Below, piece after piece: positions 1-13,083 of a stretch of 64,000 nucleotides of DNA. The translations under genes were made by a program, and so were the position numbers. The DNA lies in assembly GCA_000149265.1 (NCBI GenBank), contig CH002510.1, positions 476,310-540,309 of the forward strand, in the 5' to 3' direction. How positions within the stretch are numbered: position 1 is the first letter of the stretch; every line of letters starts with the position of its first letter. Under the pieces are notes generated by a model that worked only from the letters and a program-made list of their open reading frames with translations, was not told the origin of the DNA and did no database searches. The stretch comes from Ciona savignyi. Lineage: Eukaryota > Chordata > Ascidiacea > Phlebobranchia > Cionidae.

Positions 1-2
1 CA

Positions 3-2249
3 TCTGATAATGGGCATGCAAATAATGTAAAACAATTATTAATTAATGATCATTCCGAAAAATGTGAGGAAAATGATGAAGTTGTAGTGTCAAATGAAAT
101 AGATTCAAAAGTTGCATCACTTGTGTTTACTGATGGCCGAGTTATACAGTTGAATTATGTCAATATCGGAACTAAAGACACTCTTGTGGGATTAAATGTA
201 GCTGTGAGCAATTTTTTGCATGATTCCTCATCATTAAATTTGTTTCATTGGTCAAGTAAAAGTGTTCATGAAAAAGTAACTGCTGATCTCGAAAAGGAAA
301 TTTCATGTTTAAAAGATGAATACCAGACCTTAGAGTGTCAGAATGTGGAACTGAACCAAAATTTAAGGCAATTGCAGGAAAAATTGTCTGCCCATGATGT
401 AGCAGCAAAACGAACAATTGCAAGGCTCCAACAAGATTCTGAAAATAAAATTAAAGAGCTTAACAAAATGTGTGCCCAAGTGAAAAGTGAACAGCAAACT
501 TCGGTGATGAATTTTGCAAGGAGGGAAAAAGAGGTGCTAGATTTAAGGCAGAAGAAGGATGCAGCCGAGATGTATGCAAGAAACACAACAAAGGAGCGCG
601 AAAGAGCAGTCGCACAGTTAAAAACGGTAAAAGCAGATTTCATAAAATGCAAAAACATGCTAGAAAGAAAGGAGGGTGAATACAATGCTCAAAAACAAGA
701 AGTGGAAAAACTGAAGGAAGAAATAAACTCTCAAATCATAAAAGTTCGGTGGGCTCAAAACAAATTGAAAACAGAAGTGGATGGCCACAAAGAAACAAAG
801 GAAAAATGTGACAAGATGGTTGCTGAGATACAGCAGGCCAAAGAAGAAACTGAGCAAATCAGAAAAAATTGTCAAGGTATGATAAAGACCTATCAAGAGT
901 CTGAGGAAATTAAATCAAATGCTTTGGATATTGAACTGAAAGAAAAACTTCAGACTTTAAATGAAAAAGAAACTGAAACTATGGAGGTGCGTGCTGTGCT
1001 AAAACAAAAGAGTGAAGAACTAAATATGATAAAAATTAAGCACAAAGATTTGCTCGAAGAAGAAAAAGTTTTAAAATCAAGAGTAGAGTGTTTGGAAACT
1101 GAACGGTTAAACAACGACCAAGTTTTACGTGGATATGAAGAAGTGATGAACAAACAAAAACTCAGTGCTGGTGATATGGCAGACAGACTTCAAGCTATGG
1201 ACAAATTACAGGAGGAACTGGCTACTGTTACCACTGAATGCAATAAAATGAAATCTGCTTTAGAAGAAGCAACTGAAAAATGTGAAATTGCTCTTTCAGA
1301 TCTAGCATGTAAAGAAGAAAAGGAGCAAGAATTGCTTCAATTTACGGAAAGAATGAGCTCCAAAAACACAGAGCTTGCTGTAAAAGTTGAGGAGCTGAAT
1401 ACGAAAGTAACATTCCAAACAGAAGAAATAGATTCTCTTAAAGGTGAAAAGGTTCAACTACTTTCTGAAATTCAAAATGTAAGCACTACCCTTGGTCAAC
1501 AAATGTCATCGAGCCAAAAGTCAACCACCGATATGACATCCCGCCTTCAAGAAAAAGAGAAAACTATTTGCCAATTACTTCTCCAAATTGAAGACTTAAA
1601 AGATGAAATGCGAACTGTTAAAAGAAAAAATAATGCATGTGTTAAAGATTTAACAAGACAGTTAACTCAAGCTAAAAGGAAAATGGATAACGCCGATGCT
1701 CTTTCAAATTCTTCAGGGCCCACAAGTACTAATCATAGTGCAGACTGTGGTAGCATGGGTAGCAGAGCCAGCTCAACAAATTCTCTTGATCGAATGCATT
1801 CATATCCTGAAACAAATGGAAGTGCAAATCCCTCTTATGAACATGTTTCAGTACCTGAAACTACTATTACGGGTCCAGGGGCAGGTCCTGCTGACAGGCA
1901 AATGCTGATTGAAAGGATTGTACGTCTTCAGCAGATACATGCAAAGAAAAATGACAAGATTGATTTTCTTCAAGAACACGTACAGCAGCTAGTGGAGGAG
2001 CTACAAAAGAAACACCGACTAATCCAGCACTATGTCATGAGAGAGGAGGCTGGTGTTTTGGCCCCTCCTCGTGAAAACAAAGACTCCAAACCTAAACATG
2101 GACTAACCCTTGATTTATCCCTCGAAATAAACAGAAAAATGCAATCTGTTTTAGAGGACACCTTATTAAAAAACATAACTTTAAAAGAAAGTTTAGAAAT
2201 GCTTGGGAAAGAAGTTCAAAAATTACAGGTGAAAAAAACTACAACTTAG
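3..2249 (+). CDS. CCDC186: CCDC186/C10orf118-like coiled-coil protein, 3' part
   Basis: This is one open exon of 748 codons that runs off the left edge of the window. The frame is open from base 3, so the start codon and N-terminus lie outside. Residues about 65-540 are almost continuous Lys/Glu/Leu-rich heptad sequence, a long coiled coil. A Ser/Asn-rich linker follows, and then a conserved C-terminal block (about residues 634-748) with motifs RIVRLQ, QQLVEEL, YVMREE, LDLSLEINRK and VLEDTLLKNITLKE. These match my recollection of the C-terminus of vertebrate CCDC186. In animals that protein sits at the Golgi/endosome interface, works with RAB2 and the EARP complex, and is needed for dense-core vesicle maturation (family knowledge). 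The stop is TAG at 2247. The antisense open frames in this region are shadows of the heptad-biased codon use. Identity is fairly sure; the full length is unknown. Confidence 0.85.
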   Translation, partial: SDNGHANNVKQLLINDHSEKCEENDEVVVSNEIDSKVASLVFTDGRVIQLNYVNIGTKDTLVGLNVAVSNFLHDSSSLNLFHWSSKSVHEKVTADLEKEISCLKDEYQTLECQNVELNQNLRQLQEKLSAHDVAAKRTIARLQQDSENKIKELNKMCAQVKSEQQTSVMNFARREKEVLDLRQKKDAAEMYARNTTKERERAVAQLKTVKADFIKCKNMLERKEGEYNAQKQEVEKLKEEINSQIIKVRWAQNKLKTEVDGHKETKEKCDKMVAEIQQAKEETEQIRKNCQGMIKTYQESEEIKSNALDIELKEKLQTLNEKETETMEVRAVLKQKSEELNMIKIKHKDLLEEEKVLKSRVECLETERLNNDQVLRGYEEVMNKQKLSAGDMADRLQAMDKLQEELATVTTECNKMKSALEEATEKCEIALSDLACKEEKEQELLQFTERMSSKNTELAVKVEELNTKVTFQTEEIDSLKGEKVQLLSEIQNVSTTLGQQMSSSQKSTTDMTSRLQEKEKTICQLLLQIEDLKDEMRTVKRKNNACVKDLTRQLTQAKRKMDNADALSNSSGPTSTNHSADCGSMGSRASSTNSLDRMHSYPETNGSANPSYEHVSVPETTITGPGAGPADRQMLIERIVRLQQIHAKKNDKIDFLQEHVQQLVEELQKKHRLIQHYVMREEAGVLAPPRENKDSKPKHGLTLDLSLEINRKMQSVLEDTLLKNITLKESLEMLGKEVQKLQVKKTTT

Positions 2250-4533
2250 TACCAAAGCATTTTTTATTTTTTGAATTAATTATATTTATATAACTATTAA
2301 CTCTGTCAACAGTAAAAGTTAAAACATATATATGGGGCTTATGGGCTACCGTTATATCATATGTGCTTTGTGCTCAGTGAACTGTATTAACTACTTTATT
2401 ATCAGCCACTTTAAAAAAATCTGCTTGTTTTTACAGTCATCATAAAGAGCACTAACATTATGTTCAGTTCTTGCCAAACATATAATGCACATGGAGCCAT
2501 GGATATAAATGTTTTCTGCAATGGAGAAGGCTAACATAGTAGTACAACAAAACTTTCCATATGTATTTACTTCCTTGTGTTTGTGATGTAGCAATTTCCA
2601 AAACCTATTTCCCAAACATATTTAGATGGAGTTGTGACTTGTACCCTTTTTGCTCAATTTTTTTGTTCCCTATGAACAAGAAGCCCTAAAATCAAATGTT
2701 ATTGCATGACCACAATGCTGATTACCCCAACTCAAAGTTCTAGTCAGGGAATGTGTTTGTATACTGATGGTGTCAGTCAAATAGCACCAATTGTTATATT
2801 CCTCCAGAATTTACTATATGTTTTATATACCGATATTTTTTGTTTGTATATTTTCCAAAGTATATTCGTTTACTGCACTTGTTTATTTCAGTAGTGATTG
2901 TTTTAAGTTAGTTGCTGTTTATGTGCATACCAAAACATTTGTTAACCAGCCTTTGTTATTACCTTTAATGTGAAATCTTTGTCCTAAATTTTAACCAACA
3001 TATCACAGTTACAGAACAGTTTTTTTAAACCATCCCCTTAACGTAAATGTAAGTTGAAGTACATTTGTAACGTATATATATATATATATATCTATTTAAT
3101 AGTGAATTTAATGTTCACTATCATTTTAAGCTATAAAGGCAAAATAGTGGTGCAAATAATATAAATAGTATCAGTGTATTTTAACTTTCAACAACTTTAT
3201 TTGCAAAATTTGGCATTTTGTTTACTTAGTACCATTCCAAGATTGTTTTTTAGTGTCCATGCCAATCTGTACGTGGAATTGCAAACAGTCAACAAATACC
3301 TGGTTTTCTATTTACTTGGTGGTGCTGGGTCAGTTTAAATAAGTTTTGGACGTACTTCACCCATCCTACAAGGGCTTTTACTTTTTATATAATTACCCTG
3401 TGCAATGTTACTGTGCTAGAATAAACTAGATCGCTAAATCATGTGTTTTAAAAAGATTTAATTTGTTTGAGTGCTCTTCACGTGCGTAGTGACATGCTCA
3501 CATTTCACAACAATGAAAATAGCACCTTACTTTAATTATTAAAGCACACGTAGTGGCTTATTTATAACAAAATGAAAATATCATCACAGCTTCAGTGACG
3601 AAAGGAAAGCTATAAAATGATTTAATCACTTGCGTTAAATACACAAATAACTCGGGCGTGCTGACCTAAGACTTCAGAAGTGACGTAAGAAAGCATGAAT
3701 CAGGCCTCATCATTTTGTGCATAAGGTTAGTTACGCTATACTGGTAATTAAAGCAGTCTGAAAAACGTATATATTTGTTCTAAAGCAATGACAGTTAGGC
3801 CTACACATTAAAACAAATTCAATGAATTAATGTGTTCTACTGAAAATCCGAACGTCTCAACTCTCAAATCATATTATAACAAATTGCAATACCTTTCGCT
3901 ACCGTGTAGTCAGCTAAAGGTTATCTAACCGTTACCGGTGTATTGAAGTTTTCTAAAATATTCGGGAGGTAATCTACTGAATGGCCCGGAGTTTGCTCAT
4001 TCATAAATTCCGTGTGGATCCAATGCTATGGCCAACAACATAAGAAGATATCCAATCGGATTAAAACTTTTTCCTAAAAGTTTCGGAATCTATACTTTTA
4101 TCCACAAGGTCACCTCGGCTGTAGATCGGTAGTGGTCAGGTTGATAAATAACAAAGAGTTAACGAAATTTTGACTCTGCGTAGTGTAACTGTTTAGGTAA
4201 TGCTACTCTACTAAACCAACACGATACAAACTAATGTGTGCAGGAAAGATTTCCAATTTTGACCAAAAAGTCGTGTATTTGCATAAACACACCGTGAATA
4301 AAGTAAAAACAGAAGCTTGAAGCAGTACACAGAGTGAGATTGCAAGTTCACCGACAGAAGTTTTGCCGCATAAGTGCGTGAACATGGGTTAAAAGTAATA
4401 CCATATTTACAAAAAAAGTAAAGTGATTTAACAACAACAACAAATTGAAAAACTGAAATCAAACGAACATACGTGTTGACACTGTTTCTACTAGCCTACA
4501 TCTTTCAGGAAAAAAGACAAACTTAGGAAATTT
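2250..4533. other. 3' UTR of the coiled-coil gene and convergent intergenic region
   Basis: This stretch lies between two convergent genes, the coiled-coil gene on plus and the DDR gene on minus. An AATAAA hexamer at 3420-3425 is the first good polyadenylation signal on the plus strand, about 1.17 kb after the stop, so a long AT-rich 3' UTR is likely. A short (TA)n microsatellite lies at about 3070-3091. I see no convincing coding exon in the rest; the small open frames are AT-rich and have no splice or codon support. Confidence 0.5.
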
Positions 4534-7500
4534 TCAGGCACGAGGTGCTGGAACGGGAGGTCTCGTTGTCGGCGGTGGTGGGCGGCTAGATGCTTTTGGA
4601 GTAGCTTTTTTCTCCAACAAATAACTATGAAGCTGTTGAAAGGTAGGTCGGTCCTCCGGTTGCCGCTTCCAACATTGGTGGATTAGGTTAAAAAGTGTTG
4701 CTGGACATCGTTTGGGTTTCGTAATATGCACCTAAAAACACAGTATTTATTTACGATTTCAACAAAAGTTTAAAATTTGAAAAAGTTTTAATATAGGAAG
4801 AAAAACTTGTGGGATAGATAGGATAACCATGTTTATCTCCGTGAATAGGATACACACGGAGGTTAACACACGGGTAATCGTCAGGTCACCTCGCGCCCAC
4901 CGTCGGGTTACCAGATCTGTTGTGTATGATTCGCATGTTTCTTTAATTTGGTAAAACCCAATAATCCGCTGTGTTCAGGCAAAGTTTGTTTAGTGCCTAA
5001 CCCAAGGACACAATTGACTAGCTAGCGCCCAGTTTTGAACCTTTCGGTTGAAAGGCGTCGCACTAAACCACCTAACCGGTCGGACATTGAGTATAAGATA
5101 AAATGGTTTACACCTAAAAAATAAAACGTATAATCGAGAAAATAAAATTGTATTCAAGTTTTATTACAGCTTTTAAAATTGGTTGTATCAGTATAACTCA
5201 AGTTAGGAAAGGAACGAATTACTGTTTTGTGATGTATTATAGAAATTCGATAAACAACTTGTGAGCCGAGGCTAACTTACCTCCTCTCCTGTTCGCTTGA
5301 AAATGTGGTGCATGTTTTCTATCACTTGTTGGTCGGTAAGCGAACTATGCGGTTGAAGCTGACAGAACGAAAAAATTTCCCACAAAGTAACTCCGAACGC
5401 CCAAACATCGCTTGCGCTGCTGAACTTGCCCTTAAATAGACGCGGGAGATTAGAATCGGCTTTACTCAGAATCGGCACTGCATTTCACAGTCAATGTCGA
5501 ATCCATTATCGAGAACGAACTGCTGTTTGTTATATGGTTATCGCTTTCGATTAACTCACCATGAGAACGCACTCCCACGACATCCATCGAATCGGAAGGA
5601 CCGCCCGCCCCTGGATACGGTAATAATCACTCTGGTACATATTACGTGACATTCCGAAGTCAGCGATCCGAATAGAATGTTTGGAGTCGACCAGGCAGTT
5701 CCTGGTGGCAAGATCACGGTGCACGAACTTGTGTGATGATAAATACCGCATTCCCGATGCAATTTGTACGCTCATGTCGATCAGTATTTCATTGCTTAGG
5801 AAATTAAAGTTGTTAAACTCCGCCGACCTTTCGGAACTATACTTGACTTTGTACAAACCCACTTATAAAACATATTACTTTTAATTGTGTGTTTTTATTA
5901 TTTTTACATTAACAATTTGTGAGTTTCCACGTAAAAAATCTGTCCAGAAAAAATATGGTTAAAGTAGGCTATATCTAATAGTAAGTTCAGAATAAAATTC
6001 TTACGTTGCAAACATTTTTGCTTCTTTACAAGTAGGGTCGTTTGCCATTTTATCAGCTCTTGATTGTAGGTATTGGTTTAGATCGCCATACTCCATGTAC
6101 TCGGTAATCATGGCGTAAGGCTCGTTGCTAGTGCACACTGCAAGTAAGTGGACAATATTCGGGTCTTGCATGTGGCCCATTACTCGAACCTCCTTTAAAA
6201 AGTCCTCTCTATAGAAAAAGTTTAAAGTTAACAACGTAATCAAATAAATTGCACCACGATGTTTGTGTTGGGACGCAGCCTATATGGCACTGTTCTTCTA
6301 CAGACAGTTTTACGGTGAAATCGTGCAATATTACATGGAGTGATGATAGATAAATATATATATATATATTTTTAATCTATATAAAGCAATGTAGTTGGTC
6401 CACATAGGCCGAGTGAATAAAAGGCGTGGCCACGCTTACACTATATTTCATACACCAAATAATGAAATTATCAAATGTAGCTCATTTAAAACTCACTTTG
6501 CGTTCGTTGTTGCGTCGGATCTTAAAACTTTAACAGCAACCAAAACAGGCTCATCAGGCTCTCCGGGAAACTTGAATCTACAAGACAAGTCGCAAGATAT
6601 GAAAATTGTTTAAATTATTACATATGCTGGTGTGGACTAATCTTTCTATACTTGATTGCATAGCTGTATCCGCAAAGTCGGTTTAGCTTAAGGTCATGGG
6701 AAAACTAAAGATATAGGAAAATTATCACAATGATTACAACGTAATTTAGTAGTTTAACTGGTATATTCCCAGCAACTTTGGCCGTATAACACATGTTACA
6801 ATTTAGTTTAACGAGCGGCACTTAAAGTTCAACTCACTGGGCAGGGGCAAGTTTACGCAAACTGCAATGCGCTTTGCAGAGCTGCACTTCACCAAACTGT
6901 CCTTCACCAAGCTGTTCAACAACTTCTAACTTCTCGCGTGGAAATTCCGGAGGCTCGTCTCCGTGGAGTGACATCAGACCCATCATTTCTTCTACGAAAA
7001 AGATTTCGTTTCAAACATGACCACACTGTAGCAAAATTTCAAAAGTATGTTCTCAAAGCGATTATCTATACCCTGTCTAGCCTTTAAATTTAAACAGCTT
7101 ACCGTTGTACGAATCTGCGGTCAGGGTACTTGCTGCTGAAGCTGACGCACTTGTCGTCCCCGCGGCAAGTTTTTTTTTGTTCTTTTTATGAATAGGCGGC
7201 GTTGACCATGGGACAGCGTAAACATTGTTACCAGAAACACCCTGGATCGTCTAAAATTCGAAATATTTTCACAGGTGAAAATAAATGCAAAGACGTGATG
7301 CAACATTATATAGGGCAGCGGTTCCCAAACTTTTTTGTTGGCGGCGCCTTTTGTAAACTTATTAAACCTTGCGGCTCCCTCATAAAGCCAAAATTTTCAA
7401 ACTGCATGTATTGTATATCCAGACTATAGCATGCATTTGGATAACCATTCAAACTCTTTAAAACTATTCACTAAAGTGACGAACAGTCAATTAATGCAAA

Positions 7501-10500
7501 GCAGTTATTTGACAAACCATTATTCGAAAACAATGCCATGTTAGTGAGCAAATAGTGGCAGATAACACCGAACAATGGATTTTACAAGTAAAACGAATGC
7601 TGTATGCCAGTGTATGGGGTTGCACACCAGGCTCAAACATCTCCAATTAACGTTTTACTGGTGTAACACACATGTACTGTTTTTTTTTGTAAAAAAAAAC
7701 AATAAATGCAGCAACTTCCGCATGCTTTCGCGGCGCCCCTGGCAAAGTCTCGCGGCTCCCCAGGGCGCCGCGGCGCCCAGTTTGGGAACCACTGATATAG
7801 GGCATAATTAAAGTTATCTAGGAATTTAGCTTAGTGATAGGCAGGAATATTAAATTCACCAACCTGGGCTTCCACAGCTGGCATGAAAATATTTGACTCT
7901 GCGTAGTGTGATAAATTAGGTGTGTTTTTCGTCACGTCGGGTTGATCAAGGAGCCTTCGACAAAATTCTAAAAAAAAGTTCCCATCACTACATAAATACC
8001 AGAAAAGAGCATATTTTGCATAAAATCCTGACGTACCTGGTTGATGGTACAAATTTGTCACTTCTGGATTTTGCTGATAAGGTGGCGGTGGTGACAGGAC
8101 GGCATCTCTTGGTTGCAAATACAAGTTGTCGTTTGTTGGCAGCACGGTCGGTTCAATCTGTACAAAAGTTTGAGACTATAAAGGTGAAAATTCAATCATT
8201 AAACTTAAAAGAGAACCGAACATCCCCAACTAACAATTTAAGTACGTGTTGCCCTATAAATGTATTTATTTTGTCAACAAGTTTCTTTCATCATATGCGG
8301 CTTCGTTAGATTTCTTTTCAAATTTACAGAGTTTATTCAAACAGAATTACTTTAAAATAAATAATGATGGTTATTTCGAAACGTTAATGATCGTTTTTCA
8401 AATTACTGGTGGGTATGAAACTGACCGTTCACCTACACAGGGGAATATTTCGGTCATTTTAATATAAGTTGACAACACACCTCCTGATAAATGGGCATTG
8501 GAGGTTTGGAATCCATGACACCGTTGATACAACGACCGTTTGACGAGGACTGGCTTGAAATTGGTTCCAATGTTACCATGTGATCAGCTCTTGCGCAAAC
8601 GTCACTATTTCGGCTGTAGGAAAACCTTAGCGGTGTGTGCTAAAGAAAAAGAAAGTCAAAGTAAATACGCGCTTTATAAAAAGGTATTTTTTAACTAACC
8701 ATTTTTTTACGAAGTCGATGCTGCCTGTAGCAAAGCCCAAGGACTATGATCATTAAGAGAGCTATGACGCCGATAAGACTTCCAATGATAACTGGTAAAT
8801 TGCTTGATACAGTTGGAGTTACGGTTGGTTCGTTAGTCGTATTCTTTTCGGCATTTGCTGGGTCTCCATACCGTGCAGCCTCATGAGCCGGCAACTCATC
8901 TAAAATTCAAACAAATGTTATGGTTCAATGTAGTACTCAAATACTGGTTAGTTTATTAGTAATGGACATGTTAATCTCAACAAACACGCATGCAATCACA
9001 AAAATCATGATACCGGTGTGTGACTGACTATTTAATGAAATAAACATGCAAATAAATGAACACCGCCACGTTAGGGAATTAACGATCGCAGAATGCATTT
9101 TAATTCAAACATCAAAAAGCCACACACATGGCCTTGTTCTTTTGTTGGTAATTAGTTTTAACTGCAACCCAATAAAGCGATAAAAGGTCTTCAAAACTAA
9201 AATCGACTTCGAAAACCAGGAATTAACAGCACGCCAAGACAAAGCTAAGCGTTGGCAAAGTACCAGATTTTTTAGGAACAACTGGCCATCCCGGAACGTG
9301 TGGTGGAGTTCTGGGGAACATCAGCGACACATTGGGGTCGATTGTCACGTGACCTGTGCAGACGACATGCGTGCACATAGACATATTACAGTATATTTAA
9401 ACATAATGGGCAACTGGCATGCACGAACATAACATGAATACTGTAAATTGTAAAAACTTAGTTTTCCCGAATTTACTCCCGAAATATATTAGCTTATATG
9501 GGCTATAAATTTAATATTTCAAATTGTTATAATGCAATGGTGCCCATTTAAAATAAGGGGATGCACAAATGCTGTAGTTTAGATGATTGGAATCATACAC
9601 TTACTGTTGTTAAACTCAATTTCGCTAATTAGTAGCAGTTGATCTTGAATTCGGAAGGTTGCGCGGACATAACGGGCAATTGAGCCTTGCAGGGGGACAT
9701 TAACGAAACGAGATGTAGGGTCAAACGCATCATTGGGTACTTCGTAAGCAAGATGGCGAGAACCAGAAATGCTCGGGAATGTTTTTCCGTTTAAACTGAA
9801 AGCCACTTTGACCGACGAGAATAATCTGTGTTTGAAATGTTTGTATTTCAATTAGGCAATAATGTAATGTTTTATATTTGAACGTGTAATTTCGCATGTA
9901 CGTATGTTGGGTTTTATGGACCTATTGTGTAAACATGATTGTAAATCAATCACAAAACTAGCACACTCCCAATGCGATAATATTTTATCCATTACGTCAT
10001 TTTTAGAAGTCCGCAATTGATACGACTGTTGACGCTCTTGGGAATTAAAACCATAGCCAAGTTAGATAAGAACGAATCAAGTGCACTCAGAATTCCATTT
10101 ACACGATATAGATATAAGATACTCATACTTTTTCCTCATGAATCAGACAAGCGGGTTATCAGATATATAATAGTCACATTATCCTGCTGCCCCATTATCG
10201 AAACCATATTGCAGTATATTATGGGTGAGACGTTACTACTGTTTTAGTTCAGCCTATCAAGTCATTGGGTCAAGACGACCTTCGCTAAATCTCTTGCTCA
10301 AGGACACAATCACCTATAAGCTTGAGGCTGGTTTCCATCGAACGGGTACGCCACTGACGCTCTTACCGAATGAGCCAATCGGCTGGACAAAACCTACTGA
10401 CCTGGCCCTTATTGTCATATCGTTGCTGCAGTGGACCCGCATAAGAGTGAAATTCCTGACGTCAGCAAATCGAAACGTTAGAGTTACTTCATTGGTATTC

Positions 10501-13083
10501 GCAGCCGACCATCCTACATAATCGAAACCAATCCATCGTGATGACACTCGGGAATTCGTCTAGAAAATTTTGAATCATTGGAAAAGTGCTCATTGCTTTT
10601 AGATTGGCTGAAATCAATAAAAAGCCTATACCAACCCGAGATAAATCGTTGTCACCAATAATACCATCTGAAAGCTGGCCCAGGCCGCTTCGAAACCAAG
10701 TTGATGATTTCGTTCCGTCATATGTATCGTCGGAATACTTAGTGTTTGTCGATTTTTTCTGAATATTTCCAAAACCAGAATCTTCTGGAGTAGGAAGGTC
10801 ATACGAAACCAAGCCAGCTAAGATTTAAAAGTAGGTAAAAATACAGAAAGTAACAGGAAATCGATGAACTTACACGTCCAATGACAGCCATACAACTCCA
10901 GCCGCAAACACACCGACATTGGCCTTGTTGAAACAGGAATAATCCGGATGAAACTAGCTCCTGCCACACCAGGGTTCAACATTTGTCGTTTAACGGTTTT
11001 TGTATCAGAGTTTCCTTGCAACAACTGCAACAAAATAATATTATTTGAATCACACAAAAAATAGTTTGCCTGACTTTTATTCAAGCAGAACACACACCTT
11101 TACTCCCATATAATTCGTCCACTGAAACCATGTCTCGCCGTCTCTAGAGTAGTTTAGCATGTAACTCTTCGTGTATTCTCTACCTAATCCATTAGCGTAC
11201 CTGTAGGGCAATATAAAAGCATTGTAAAACTTAACTCTCGTGAATATTTGAAAAAGTATTGATCATCACCTTCCTTGTGTGGCAACATTAGTTATGAAGT
11301 TTGGCTCTGGTAGGTCGATTTGAAGATATTGATCGGATTCGCCAGGCAGGATGTATCCCGATGGACACCAAGCTCCGTCGCCTTCATTTCTTTCCAGTCT
11401 GGGGTTAATTATCGATCAAAATAGATATGGTGCTCATTACTTTTAACATAGATATTGCGTGTGTTTGTGAATTAAATACAATTAAATATAGAAAAAATAG
11501 CCATTCTAGATCAGTTCTGCATATTGCATTGCCGTATTATGCAAGAATACGTTTAACACTAACAACTAAAAGTTCTTATAAGACTTCTTTAATTACCCGC
11601 TCCCTACGATACATATTCCATATAGCCCAAGTGATATATTAAGAGATACCCATGTAAATGCAAACAAGACACACGGAGTTGATGTTGTAGACACAACCAC
11701 GCCCTCATGTCCTCACACATTACACCGTGAAGAGTGACGTAAGAATATATGAAAATCCTTTTCCGTTCCGTCAACATCAATATTAGTAAACAACCCAATA
11801 AACAAGACACAATTACCTTGCATACATGCCCTGCGTCCCGGCGGCGTGGTGGCTTGAACTTGACAAAGCTCTGTCTGGAATTCGCTTACTTTGCATCCCA
11901 AGCGCATGGCGGCAAACTGTAAACAATAGAATCGAGGTAAGTATATTATTGAAGCAGAATGTGTTACCAGTACTTTATTCATCCAACTGATACAATAATA
12001 AACCAAAATGTGCCACGACATCATAAAGTTTGATATACTGAATTATATACTGATAAACGTAATTCATTAAAAGTGAAATGATTATTTCTTAATAAAAGCT
12101 TTCCACCTTTACAGCGACTTAAGACGTTAAGCTAAATGACTTCTAACTTTCTCAGATTAAACGCATACATTTAGCAGTGAAAGTAATGCACTCTGGCAGA
12201 TTACACGAAAAGTAAGGGTCTTTAAGCCGATTTCGTGCACGAATTAACACTAAAAGCGTGCTTGAAACCAAGGTCAACTAAAAGTACATGTAAACTTTTA
12301 AACAAAAGTTATTGGGCACCTGTTTGTAAAATTAAATGTTCTTTTAAATGGCAGATTTAGTTTTACTTTATTGACCATTAATCAAAAAAGTATACCCGAA
12401 AATATAGAATAATCCAATTAACCCGCAGTGGGAAAATCCGTACTATACGGAGTCTCAATTTCAAAGGACGTCTGGATTTTAATCCCATTAGATATAGCAG
12501 ACTTCGATATCAAACAGTCAAAAGAAAAATACCGGGTTCGTATTACTTAACACGGTGTGCCACAATCTGTTCCATAATGTCGTCCATGGTATTGTTATGT
12601 ACTTAAAAGTAAAAACTGAATTTCCTTACCAATCAAAGGCTAAATAAGTGTAGTAGATGCTTTGTAGTCACATCTATAATAACAGAGTAAAAAAAGGTCA
12701 GGCCTGAAGCCAATAAATCGAAACCGCAAAGTTTGCCAGAGAAATGTCACAGGCAAAGCATCACGAAGATTTTCCCATGCGAATTGGAAACTTTACACCT
12801 GTCGTTAAGTACCACATACCTTTTGATTACGCAATGGAAAGTTAAACAACTGTTATGATAAACTAAAAATACGCTTTAAAATTTGTTTAATTGTGGGGTT
12901 TGTCGGAAATCGCTAACATAATGCTATAACAGAAACGAAACGAAACAGAGATAGGGCTTGTTTTGGCAACGGCCTCAGTTTACCTGTGTCTATTTGTGCT
13001 GATGTCATTTGCACGTTTGATCGAACGCAGATCAGCACAGCAATGGTAATTACCCATCGATCACTTAAAATTAACAACTTCAT
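4534..13083 (-). CDS. DDR: Discoidin domain receptor tyrosine kinase (DDR1/2-like), complete, 20 exons
   Basis: Collagen-receptor tyrosine kinase of the plasma membrane. Exons, 5' to 3': 13083-12984, 11916-11817, 11398-11270, 11200-11098, 11024-10874, 10817-10636, 10559-10402, 9825-9605, 9353-9264, 8899-8700, 8639-8481, 8157-8037, 7967-7864, 7250-7103, 6991-6838, 6577-6497, 6208-6005, 5836-5560, 5430-5281, 4731-4534. All introns are GT/AG, phases agree, and the sum is 3030 nt (1009 aa). Signal peptide about 1-30; discoidin domain about 35-188 ([27 protein letters not shown]); discoidin-like domain about 196-375 (FDYVGWS); transmembrane helix about 447-469; juxtamembrane with SHYAES and [11 protein letters not shown]; kinase about 677-985 with G-loop [13 protein letters not shown] lysine K723, HRDLATRN (D843), DFG (D861) and three activation-loop tyrosines (MYQSDYYR). 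All catalytic residues are present, so it should be active. Odd point: a proline-rich tail follows the kinase. Acceptors of exons 18 and 20 are the least certain. Confidence 0.93.
4812..5092 (-). repeat. tRNA-derived SINE (TATCC-tail family), in last DDR intron
   Basis: Inverted, nearly full-length and somewhat diverged copy of the SINE family seen at 21576, 39221 and 48206. The tail (GGATAGATAGGAT on the plus strand) is at the left. The middle shows the family block around TCGGGTTACC, and the head (TTTCGGTTGAAAGGCGTCGCAC) is at the right. It lies wholly inside the intron between 4732 and 5280. Confidence 0.8.
7308..7802. mobile_element. hAT-type MITE with 8-bp target-site duplication
   Basis: The element spans 7316-7794 (479 bp). 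It begins CAGCGGTTCCCAAAC and ends GTTTGGGAACCACTG, imperfect terminal inverted repeats of 15 bp with one mismatch. On both sides stands the same octamer ATATAGGG (7308-7315 and 7795-7802). An 8-bp duplication and CAG-GGTTCCCAAAC ends are the classic signature of hAT transposons (family knowledge). There is no transposase frame, so it is non-autonomous. Subterminal GC-rich blocks (GGCGGCGCC, GCGGCTCCC) recur near both ends. It fills most of the 613-bp DDR intron between 7251 and 7863; without it the intron would be about 126 bp. Confidence 0.92.

Noticed and set aside
172..1153. Several minus frames opposite the coiled-coil gene
   Set aside because: Shadows of Lys/Glu-rich codons; Phe/Ser/Leu-rich products with no splice or family support.
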